Below, piece after piece: positions 1-5,600 of a DNA stretch of 5,865 nt. The stretch is taken from the NCBI GenBank assembly GCA_943354625.1, contig CALRCS010000046.1, forward strand, positions 1 to 5,865, read 5' to 3'. A model generated the notes under the pieces. The model was not told the DNA's origin, did not search any database, and saw only the letters and a list, made by a program, of their open reading frames with translations. Every line of letters begins with the position of its first letter. The stretch's first letter is position 1. Source of the DNA: Candidatus Nomurabacteria bacterium. Lineage in GTDB: Bacteria; Patescibacteriota; Minisyncoccia; Phycocordibacterales; PALSA-1337. A program made the position numbers and the translations under genes.

Positions 1-102
1 ATTTTTCTTCATATGCATATATGACTACCATACAATATTATTTAGCATAAAACAACTTGACGAATCTTTATATTTGATTAGTATCGATATATCCCACCTA
101 AA
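1..102. promoter_or_regulatory. Upstream region of the glycosyltransferase gene with possible divergent promoters
   Basis: No convincing gene lies here. On the plus strand TTGACG at 57-62, a 16-base spacer and TAGTAT at 79-84 form a plausible sigma-70 promoter placing transcription start near 91, about 12 bases before the ATG at 103. There is no Shine-Dalgarno sequence before that ATG. On the minus strand TTGTTT (50-55), a 17-base spacer and TATGGT (27-32) are a weaker candidate that could serve a gene running off the left edge. The palindrome ATATGCATAT sits at 11-20. All promoter assignments are by eye. Confidence 0.35.
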
Positions 103-1125
103 ATGAAAATCTCTCTATTAGTCCCCTGTTATAATGAAGAAAAATCCATAGAGGCTTCTATACAATCCTGTTTAAAGTAGACTAGACCTTTTGACGAGCT
201 GATTTATGTGAATGATTCTTCAAAGGATAAGACGCCAGAAATACTCGCCAAGTATAGTGATAAAATCATAGCAATTAAGACCCCAAAAAATACAGGAAAT
301 AAGAGCAGTGCTCAAGAATATGGCTTAAAATTTGTGACTGGTGATGTGATGATTACAACTGATGGAGATACATTACTTGATACAAAATTCGTAGAGGAAA
401 TGGAAAAAAGCTTTCAGGATCCAAATGTCGCAGCCGTTGCTGGGTATGTAAAGAGCCTTCCTGGAAACTGGCTTACACTTTGTAGAGCCTTCTACTATGT
501 TATTGGACAAGATATTCACAAAGTAGCCCAGAGTTATCTAAATTACATCTTCGTGATGCCGGGAGCAGCCAGTGCATTTCGAACTGAAGCTTTTAGAAAA
601 TATATCACTTTCGATCACGATACGATTACTGAAGATTTGGACTTTACATACAAAATGCATCGAAATAATTTTAAAATTGTTTATAATACAAAAGCCATCT
701 GTTATACACAAGATCCATCAGATATGAAAAGCTATGTAAATCAGATGCGTAGATGGTATTCTGGTGGGTGGCAGAATCTAATGAAACATATAAATATAAT
801 CAATCATCCAATTCGAGCACTGGAACTTTCACTTATTTATATTGAAGGCCTAGTTTTTTCTTCACTTATATTTATTGTCCCCATTTTAAACCCATATTTG
901 GAAATTTATTTGCTTTTAGGTACTTTTCTGATTACTATGATCTATGCCATCTGGGCAACGATTAGAACAAAAAAGATTTCATTGCTATTAGTACCATTTC
1001 CATATGTGCTACTAATTTTTATAAATGCCGCACTTTTTTTAGAATCATTTTTTAAAGAAGTAATACTAAAGAAAAAGAATTTAGTATGGTTTAAACCAGA
1101 GCGAGTAAATATTAATGTTTCTTAA
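103..1125 (+). CDS. Processive family-2 glycosyltransferase, PgaC/hyaluronan-synthase-like, interrupted by an in-frame amber codon
   Basis: A membrane beta-glycosyltransferase expected to polymerise an NDP-sugar, probably UDP-GlcNAc-like, into a surface polysaccharide. The reading frame starts at ATG 103 and would give 340 residues. The N terminus has the GT-A opening LVPCYNEE (6-13) and VND (36-38), followed by DGD (87-89, metal and nucleotide binding), PGAASAFR (153-160), TED (176-178, catalytic base region) and QMRRW (214-218), the Q-x-x-RW signature of processive enzymes. Three hydrophobic C-terminal helices lie at about 241-263, 267-287 and 292-315; the N-terminal helices of PgaC are absent. 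Codon 26 (178-180) is TAG, exactly where this family usually has Gln in an L-x-QT motif, so CAG to TAG is the simplest origin. Restart at GTG 208 would delete the PCYNEE strand and probably abolish activity. Readthrough, error or recent pseudogene cannot be told apart here. The family call is firm; sugar and linkage are inferred. Confidence 0.85.
178..180 (+). other. In-frame TAG inside the glycosyltransferase gene
   Basis: Homology-like sequence runs unbroken in the same frame on both sides of this codon (SCLK before, TRPFDELIYVND after), so it is a nonsense codon inside one gene and not a gene boundary. A single C-to-T transition from CAG explains it. TAG also ends the collagen-like gene at 5340-5342, so TAG probably is a normal stop in this genome. 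Confidence 0.85.
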
Positions 1126-1133
1126 ATAAATTT

Positions 1134-1688
1134 ATGCATTTCCTTATACCATCTCTCGGCCTATCAGACATAATACACATCAGTGTGATCATTTGGAATA
1201 AAATAACAAATCGATTTCGCAATGCACCAAAGATGATTGTACTCGATAAACCTTCAATGATAATGTCATTCTTGGGTGGTGTATCTATTTTTATCGTTAC
1301 ATCAATTACCTTCTCTATAGCATTTAGTATTATCTATATAAGCGCCAATGAAAAGCATTCAACCATAAACTTAGTTATGAATATTATGAAGAATAATAAT
1401 GTAGTAGAAGATAATATCAGTAATGTTGTAGCTGCTACTATTGTTTGTGACAAAGTAATTAATGATCAAGAAGATATAGTTCCAATTCCTACGACTTCTT
1501 CGATAATCGACTACCTAGAAGCAAATAATCAAGATTCGTCTTTTGAATACAGACAAACCTTAGCCATTAAATACGGTATGTCTGATTATTATGGAGACTT
1601 GGAGCAGAACATAGAACTAATTAGTCGAATTGAAAAAGAAAAGATGAAAAACAGTATAATATTTGATGAAAAGCCTTGCATTAAATAA
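1134..1688 (+). CDS. One-pass membrane protein with a C-terminal YRQxLAxKYG / YxGxxEQN module; function unknown
   Basis: A 184-residue protein I cannot name. A strongly hydrophobic stretch at about 43-71 looks like a single membrane span. It is followed by a polar region, and then residues 122-163 form a compact block with SIIDYL, QDSSFEYRQTLAIKYG and YYGDLEQNIELI. From memory this block resembles a short helical module in some Firmicutes and phage cell-wall amidases (pattern D-Y-L, DSSF, R, LA-x-x-YG, Y-x-G-T-x-x-QN-x-x-L), where it accompanies wall-binding parts. That would fit a wall-facing accessory subunit, but this is inference. It begins 8 bases after the glycosyltransferase stop, so the two are probably co-transcribed. 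No Shine-Dalgarno is visible at ATG 1134. ATG 1233 (Met34) is a credible alternative start because the first 33 residues are not clearly a signal peptide. Confidence 0.7.
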   Translation: MHFLIPSLGLSDIIHISVIIWNKITNRFRNAPKMIVLDKPSMIMSFLGGVSIFIVTSITFSIAFSIIYISANEKHSTINLVMNIMKNNNVVEDNISNVVAATIVCDKVINDQEDIVPIPTTSSIIDYLEANNQDSSFEYRQTLAIKYGMSDYYGDLEQNIELISRIEKEKMKNSIIFDEKPCIK

Positions 1689-1703
1689 AAAACTGTGTAT
1701 AGT
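1676..1703 (+). promoter_or_regulatory. Possible internal promoter before the deacetylase gene
   Basis: TTGCAT (1676-1681), a 16-base spacer and TATAGT (1698-1703) precede ATG 1728 by a distance that would give a leader of roughly 18 bases. The -10 box is good and the -35 box weak. The string GTGTATAGT recurs in the promoter of the 71-residue gene at the right. It overlaps the last codons of the upstream gene, so the deacetylase and cohesin genes may be transcribed independently of the broken glycosyltransferase. Confidence 0.35.
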
Positions 1704-1727
1704 GAAATAATATATTATTAAAAAAAC

Positions 1728-3962
1728 ATGAAAAAAAATACCACAAAATATACACTAATTACCGCTCTATTTATTCCAATTTTTTCTATCTTTTTCATTA
1801 CAAACAGTGTTAATGCTGGTATACTACCAAATCTCATTTTGAATCCTCAGCTTACTACTGTAGATTCTGTAGATAGTACAAAACCTCAAGATTGGACAAA
1901 GGGTGTGCAATGGGGGTCAAATATTCCTACATATGAATATTCAACAATTAATAATGTGATCTCTGCTTCATTCCCTAGTTATGTAGGTACTCCTGACGTG
2001 GGTGGCGATGCAAAATGGTATTTCACACCTGTTCCGGTAACAGCAGGCAGACAATACACTTTTAGTGATTCATATATTTCAGATACAGTAACATACCTAA
2101 CTGCTGAATTTTTTTCTGCAGATCATACTCATCTAGCTTTTGGTGGTTTTGTGGCTATACCTGCAACAGTTGACCTTACGACTTGGAAAGTCGCCAGTAC
2201 AATATTTACAGCACCAGCAGGAGCAGCATACATGACAGTATTTCATACAATACAAAATGTTGGAAAACTTACAACAGACGATTATATTTTAAATGAAGTA
2301 CCACTTCCATCTCCTTTTTCTGAAGGATTTATTTCTCTAACTTTTGATGATGGATACATAAATCATATAACTAATGCAAAGACAATATTGGATACAACCG
2401 GACTTAAAGGTACATTTTATATTATTTCTCACGTTTCAGGTTTTTCAATAATTAACCCATCTATGGAAATTGTTGATCCAGAAAATATTTCTAGACCCTT
2501 GGATTGGACTCCAAATACCCCAACAGGTTCTAGTTCTGCATATCCAGTCACAGGACATACAGGAAGTAATGCAGTACAGGTAAATTCCACTGTACCAGGA
2601 ACACTAGCTTCATGGTATTTCACACCTGTCTCTGTTCTTGCTGATGAAGATTTTGTATTTGGTGAATATTACAAAAGCACAGCGACATCTGCTGTATATG
2701 TAAAAATATTTACGAAAACAGGAGAAATAAAATATTTAGATGATACAGGAGCTATTGTATCAATAGAAACACCATTTATGAGTGGTATCGCTCCAGCATC
2801 TAGTTGGACAAAACTTGATACAACTTTCTACCTCCCTCCAGAAGTAAAATCCATAACAGTAATACATGCACTAGAAGGAGTTGGATCTCTAACTGTAGAT
2901 GATGTTACACTAGGAGCATTTACAGACTTTGCAAACTCAGCTCAAATAAAATCACTAGAAACAGCTGGACACGAAGTTGGTGGACATACACAAACTCATG
3001 CAGACCTAACAGCTATATCAACTCCAGAAGCCACAGTAGAAGTTGCTGGTGGAAGAAGTGATCTAACTAATGGAGGAATTACTTCTGTATCATCTTTTGC
3101 TTACCCATACGGAAATTTCAATGATAATATTAAGACAATTATTAAAAATTCAGGCTTTGCTTCTGGTCGTACAGTACTAGAAGGATTAAATGGTAAAGAC
3201 TCAGATAAATTTGCTTTACTTACACGATCTGTAAACAGAGATACAACAGTTGCACAAGTAAAAGCTTGGATAGATCAAGCAGTACTTGAAAAGAGATGGT
3301 TGATCCTAGTATTTCACCAAGTACAAGACAATATAGATTCACCAGTACTAGATTATGGAACAACTATATCTAACTTTACACAAATACTTGCATATTTGAA
3401 TGCAAATCACACAACCGTACACACAGTAAAAGAAGGTGTTGCCCTTATGGATGGTGGAAGTGTTGTGATATTACCGCCAACAATAGATACAAATAGTGAT
3501 ATAAAATTTGAAACAACAAATGTAGCTGGGACAATAGCGACATACACTATACCAGCAGCTCGCGATGGCCAAAATAATCCCCTAGTTCCGATCTGTACAC
3601 CAGCTTCAGGATCTACATTCTTAATTGGCACAACAACAGTATCTTGTACTGCAACAGACCAATTCAATACCTCAGTAACTTCAACCTTTAATGTAATAGT
3701 AAAACTTTCAACTCCAATAATCGACACTCCTCCAACAATTGATGATTTAATTAGTAAAACTGGTTCTAGTCAAAATACAAGTGGAGGATCTGGTGGATCA
3801 ATATCAAGAGCTAGTGGAAGAAGGATGTACTCTATTCTTGATTTCAATATGCTCATCATTAACTGGAATCGTAGTGGTATAAATATTCCTGGAGATTTTG
3901 ACCTAAGCGGTACAGTAGATATACTTGATTTTAATATGATGATTAGTAACTGGGCAATATAA
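1728..3962 (+). CDS. Secreted NodB-type polysaccharide deacetylase with two jelly-roll modules, HYR domain and C-terminal dockerin-like module
   Basis: Expected to remove N-acetyl (or O-acetyl) groups from an extracellular polysaccharide, by the metal-dependent NodB/CE4 mechanism. Order of parts in 744 residues: signal peptide 1-30 (cleavage after VNA); beta-sandwich module about 32-192; NodB motif 1 TFDDG (205-209) and GLKGTFYI; a second sandwich module about 242-397 inserted in the catalytic fold; motif 2 HTQTH (420-424); motif 3 AYPYG (458-462); a late LVFHQ strand with His530; HYR domain about 583-659; Gly/Ser linker about 677-697; dockerin-like module about 698-744. The two sandwich modules look like paralogues: both have WYFTPV and a closing VG-x-LT-x-DD strand. 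The dockerin loop D723-x-D-x-S-G-x-x-D-x-x-D734 can bind calcium; its first copy has lost the loop. The next gene encodes a cohesin, the expected partner. Substrate could be poly-GlcNAc, chitin-like polymer or peptidoglycan. No Shine-Dalgarno precedes ATG 1728, but the start gives a perfect signal peptide. Confidence 0.9.
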   Translation: MKKNTTKYTLITALFIPIFSIFFITNSVNAGILPNLILNPQLTTVDSVDSTKPQDWTKGVQWGSNIPTYEYSTINNVISASFPSYVGTPDVGGDAKWYFTPVPVTAGRQYTFSDSYISDTVTYLTAEFFSADHTHLAFGGFVAIPATVDLTTWKVASTIFTAPAGAAYMTVFHTIQNVGKLTTDDYILNEVPLPSPFSEGFISLTFDDGYINHITNAKTILDTTGLKGTFYIISHVSGFSIINPSMEIVDPENISRPLDWTPNTPTGSSSAYPVTGHTGSNAVQVNSTVPGTLASWYFTPVSVLADEDFVFGEYYKSTATSAVYVKIFTKTGEIKYLDDTGAIVSIETPFMSGIAPASSWTKLDTTFYLPPEVKSITVIHALEGVGSLTVDDVTLGAFTDFANSAQIKSLETAGHEVGGHTQTHADLTAISTPEATVEVAGGRSDLTNGGITSVSSFAYPYGNFNDNIKTIIKNSGFASGRTVLEGLNGKDSDKFALLTRSVNRDTTVAQVKAWIDQAVLEKRWLILVFHQVQDNIDSPVLDYGTTISNFTQILAYLNANHTTVHTVKEGVALMDGGSVVILPPTIDTNSDIKFETTNVAGTIATYTIPAARDGQNNPLVPICTPASGSTFLIGTTTVSCTATDQFNTSVTSTFNVIVKLSTPIIDTPPTIDDLISKTGSSQNTSGGSGGSISRASGRRMYSILDFNMLIINWNRSGINIPGDFDLSGTVDILDFNMMISNWAI

Positions 3963-3979
3963 CCATATAAAATAAATTT

Positions 3980-4687
3980 ATGAAAAAATATATTAAAATA
4001 ACACTTAGTCTTATCTTAGGAACCATACTTATTCCATCTTTCGTATTTGCAAAAACTGATGTTACTCTTACTAGTCCTATATCTAATACAGTAGTTGGAA
4101 ATAGCTTTAGTGTTATTGTATCTATCTCTCCAAAAGAAGAAACTGCATACACATCAAAGATCGCTCTATCGTATTCAAACGATATCATTGAAGCTACATC
4201 TTTTTCTTTTGCGCCAAATCTACTCCCCCTTTCACAACCAGGATATGATCTAATGGACACAACTACTGGCACAATTATAAAAACTGGTGGTATGACTAAT
4301 GGTGTTCTAAGTGGTACAAATAAAGTATTTGGTACCATTACATTTATTGCAAAGAAAGCTGGTAATGCACAAATCTCAGTATCAAATAATACAAAAATCT
4401 ATGACAATCAAAATATAAATATATTTTCTGGTTCACAGAATCAATTAAATATTACCGTTTTACCTTTTAGACCGACTGAAGAAGTCATAAACACGCCTGA
4501 GTCAACTACAACAGCTATAACGGCCACAACAACAATTGACACTGGAACAACCACAAACAGCCAAACAGCGTCTCTAGGGCTATTTAACACCCTTACAAGC
4601 TCATATAAACTTATCAGTCTTCTCATTTTGATTATGATTGTAGCAATAGTCTATATGGTCTTGAGAAAGAAAGAGCAAAATAACTAA
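3980..4687 (+). CDS. Membrane-anchored cohesin-domain protein
   Basis: A 235-residue surface protein likely to hold dockerin-bearing partners. Residues 1-24 are a signal peptide (cleavage after FVFA). Residues 26-161 look like one cohesin domain: an opening VTLTSP and GNSFSVIVSIS strand pair, then YTSKIALSYSNDIIEAT, the characteristic strand where a cohesin reads as a Y-D/N-x-x-I/L-E-A motif, then GTITFIAKKAG and a closing LNITVL strand. A Thr/Pro-rich spacer follows (about 165-195), then one hydrophobic helix (about 209-228) and a basic tail RKKEQNN, so the cohesin faces outward and the C terminus stays inside. It starts 17 bases after the deacetylase stop, which strongly suggests co-transcription and partnership with that enzyme's dockerin. 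There is no Shine-Dalgarno; the start is chosen for the signal peptide. Binding is inferred, since cohesin pairing specificity cannot be read from sequence alone. Confidence 0.82.
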   Translation: MKKYIKITLSLILGTILIPSFVFAKTDVTLTSPISNTVVGNSFSVIVSISPKEETAYTSKIALSYSNDIIEATSFSFAPNLLPLSQPGYDLMDTTTGTIIKTGGMTNGVLSGTNKVFGTITFIAKKAGNAQISVSNNTKIYDNQNINIFSGSQNQLNITVLPFRPTEEVINTPESTTTAITATTTIDTGTTTNSQTASLGLFNTLTSSYKLISLLILIMIVAIVYMVLRKKEQNN

Positions 4688-4728
4688 TTCTATAGTCAAA
4701 TAAATTTTGCATAAATGTCAATAATCTG

Positions 4729-4746
4729 GTACATTTTTGTATGTAC
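4729..4746. repeat. Short inverted repeat between the cohesin gene and tRNA-Lys
   Basis: GTACAT (4729-4734) and ATGTAC (4741-4746) are perfect arms around a 6-base spacer. The string GTACATTT also repeats directly at 4729-4736 and 4743-4750. It may be a weak terminator for the cohesin operon or an operator for the tRNA promoter; no long T tract follows, so termination would be poor. Confidence 0.3.
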
Positions 4747-4765
4747 ATTTGATTATTTGTAAAAC
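4737..4765 (+). promoter_or_regulatory. Possible promoter of the tRNA pair
   Basis: TTGTAT (4737-4742), a 17-base spacer and TAAAAC (4760-4765) would start transcription at about the first base of tRNA-Lys (4773). Both boxes match consensus only moderately. Confidence 0.3.
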
Positions 4766-4772
4766 TTGATAT

Positions 4773-4845
4773 GCGCCCATAGCTCAGTTGGTAGAGCAGA
4801 TCCCTCTTAAGGATAAGGTCGTAGGTTCGATCCCTACTGGGCGCA
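4773..4845 (+). tRNA. tRNA-Lys (anticodon CUU)
   Basis: A full cloverleaf can be drawn. The acceptor arms GCGCCCA and TGGGCGC pair perfectly; the D stem is GCTC/GAGC; the anticodon stem is GATCC/GGATA with loop CTCTTAA, giving anticodon CTT at 4806-4808, which reads AAG; the T stem is GTAGG/CCTAC with loop TTCGATC; the discriminator is A at 4845. The bases after it are CCC, so the CCA end is not encoded and must be added after transcription. Base 27 G faces base 43 A, an unpaired top of the anticodon stem. Confidence 0.93.
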
Positions 4846-4872
4846 CCCGTTTTAATATATAATAGATTAGCG

Positions 4873-4890
4873 GATATATAAGATATATAG
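4873..4890. repeat. Tandem 9-base repeat between the two tRNA genes
   Basis: GATATATAA is followed directly by GATATATAG. The 61-base spacer between the tRNAs is very A+T-rich and also holds a perfect TATAAT at 4858-4863 without a matching -35 box, so tRNA-Leu may have its own weak promoter or simply follow tRNA-Lys in one transcript. Confidence 0.35.
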
Positions 4891-4906
4891 TAAATTATAA
4901 ACAGAT

Positions 4907-4991
4907 GCCGGGGTGGCGAAATTGGCAGACGCACTTGCCTTAGGAGCAAGCGGGGTAACCCATGGAGGTTCAAGTCCTCTCTCCGGCACCA
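4907..4991 (+). tRNA. tRNA-Leu (anticodon UAG), CCA encoded
   Basis: A class II tRNA. The acceptor arms are GCCGGGG and CTCCGGC with one G-T pair; the anticodon stem CTTGC/GCAAG encloses loop CTTAGGA with anticodon TAG at 4941-4943, which reads CTA and related Leu codons; the long variable arm has stem GGG/CCC around TAA; the T arm is GGAGG/CCTCT with loop TTCAAGT; discriminator A is followed by an encoded CCA (4989-4991). The TAG anticodon does not pair with an amber codon, so this is not a suppressor. Confidence 0.95.
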
Positions 4992-5010
4992 AATATTTGT
5001 ACAGATATTA

Positions 5011-5042
5011 AAACAACCACCTCCGAAAAGGTGGTTTGTTTT
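5011..5042. terminator. Bidirectional rho-independent terminator
   Basis: AACCACCT (5015-5022) and AGGTGGTT (5029-5036) form an 8-base-pair stem with a 6-base loop, flanked by AAAAC on the left and TTTGTTTT on the right, so both strands end in a U-rich tract. It lies 20 bases after tRNA-Leu and 8 bases beyond the stop of the convergent gene at 5050, and can end both transcripts. Confidence 0.88.
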
Positions 5043-5049
5043 GATGTTT

Positions 5050-5265
5050 TTACAAATCCCAATCACCCCGAAAAATTTCATCGGCAGCTTGGTGGTCGAT
5101 TCCCTTCCATTCCCGTAGATGCTCTCGGTCCTTGGGTGGAAGTGATGATAACTGTTTAGCACGTCTTGGTGTGCATATGGTGGCATTGGCTACCATCCTT
5201 CTTGTCTCATCACACCAGGACCTAAACCTATCTTCCGTAACTGGCTTTTGGATGTTCATAACCAT
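5050..5265 (-). CDS. Small hypothetical protein of 71 residues, G+C-richer than its surroundings
   Basis: I do not recognise a family. The protein is soluble, without a membrane span, rich in Arg, Asp and Glu, with two Cys (18 and 32) and three Trp; the C-terminal half runs PPKDREHLREWKG and ends in GDWDL. A hand count gives about 47% G+C (101 of 216 bases), clearly above its A+T-rich neighbours, which may mean acquisition. Support for a real gene comes from its frame: a near-ideal promoter is placed immediately before the ATG, and a terminator lies 8 bases after the stop. Met3 (5259) is an alternative start. If the predicted transcription start is right, the mRNA is leaderless or nearly so. 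Confidence 0.55.
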   Translation of the reverse strand: MVMNIQKPVTEDRFRSWCDETRRMVANATICTPRRAKQLSSLPPKDREHLREWKGIDHQAADEIFRGDWDL

Positions 5266-5269
5266 AGAT

Positions 5270-5298
5270 ACTATACACCACCCAATTAATATTGTCCA
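5270..5298 (-). promoter_or_regulatory. Promoter of the 71-residue gene
   Basis: Read on the minus strand, TGGACA (5293-5298) is separated by exactly 17 bases from TATAGT (5270-5275). The ATG at 5265 begins only 4 bases after the -10 box, so transcription would begin at or just after the start codon, predicting a leaderless message or use of Met3. Confidence 0.6.
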
Positions 5299-5339
5299 AT
5301 TACAATACTATATATACCCTGTTAATTTATGACGAACCT

Positions 5340-5591
5340 CTATTTACCATTAACACCATCAGCTCCTGTAGCACCCGTTGCACCAGTAGCTCCTGTGGCA
5401 CCTGTAGGACCCGGTACTGGTACTGTTATCACGGTAGTATTAACAGGCTCATTACTATTTTGACGTATAGCTGGCAAACCGTAAACAAGGAAAAGGACAA
5501 CTAATACAATTGCCATAATTACTCCAAGTATCAAAACTAAACCAGAATCACTACTTTCCCCACTCTGTGGTGTATTTACTATTGTTGTCAT
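5340..5591 (-). CDS. Small membrane protein with a collagen-like Gly-X-Y tail
   Basis: An 83-residue protein. Residues 1-16 (MTTIVNTPQSGESSDS) are polar, residues 17-40 are a membrane span ending VYGLPAI, residues 43-60 are a polar and Pro/Val linker, and residues 61-83 are seven Gly-X-Y triplets (GPT, four GAT, GAD, GVN) plus GK. The MTTIVNTP start, single helix and YGLPAIR boundary are, from memory, typical of a short membrane protein common in Parcubacteria whose role is unknown; the usual tail is a short Thr/Val/Pro sequence. Here it runs on into collagen repeats. Seven triplets are few for a stable triple helix and there are no hydroxylation-dependent prolines, so this may be a young or truncated expansion. 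The stop is TAG. AAAAGAG about 10 bases before the ATG is a weak ribosome binding site. Confidence 0.78.
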   Translation of the reverse strand: MTTIVNTPQSGESSDSGLVLILGVIMAIVLVVLFLVYGLPAIRQNSNEPVNTTVITVPVPGPTGATGATGATGATGADGVNGK

Positions 5592-5600
5592 AAATTTTTT

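Noticed and set aside
1..31. Start of a divergent gene on the minus strand (ATG at 31 or at 12, the latter giving MKKN)
   Set aside because: Only 4 to 10 codons are visible before the edge, with a weak promoter. MKKN is a plausible secreted-protein start, but the evidence is too short to list as a gene.
178..180. Genome-wide reassignment of TAG to Gln
   Set aside because: TAG ends the collagen-like gene at 5340-5342 with no sensible continuation, and only one in-frame TAG is seen.
2429..2623. Open frame on the minus strand inside the deacetylase gene
   Set aside because: It lies opposite a well-supported coding sequence, and its translation has no recognisable motifs. The frames at 3407-3727, 3943-4338 and 4441-4626 are rejected for the same reason.
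1728..3962. Reading the deacetylase as a glycoside hydrolase of a true cellulosome
   Set aside because: TFDDG, HTQTH and AYPYG are NodB/CE4 motifs; no hydrolase signature or multi-cohesin scaffold is present.
4941..4943. Anticodon TAG of the tRNA-Leu as a possible amber suppressor for the TAG at 178
   Set aside because: An anticodon UAG pairs with CUA. An amber suppressor needs anticodon CUA. No such tRNA is in the window.
4962..5159. Plus-strand open frame beginning inside tRNA-Leu
   Set aside because: It starts within the tRNA T arm, crosses the terminator and overlaps the better-supported minus-strand gene. The frames at 5132-5332 and 5292-5504 on the plus strand are also antisense shadows.
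4632..5186. Minus-strand open frame of 184 codons
   Set aside because: It runs antisense through both tRNA genes and the terminator; strings such as SRDRTYD and CRREDLNLHG are typical antisense translations of tRNA genes.
5340..5410. CRISPR or microsatellite array
   Set aside because: The 9-base periodicity comes from Gly-X-Y codons with varying third bases; there are no spacers and no exact long repeat.
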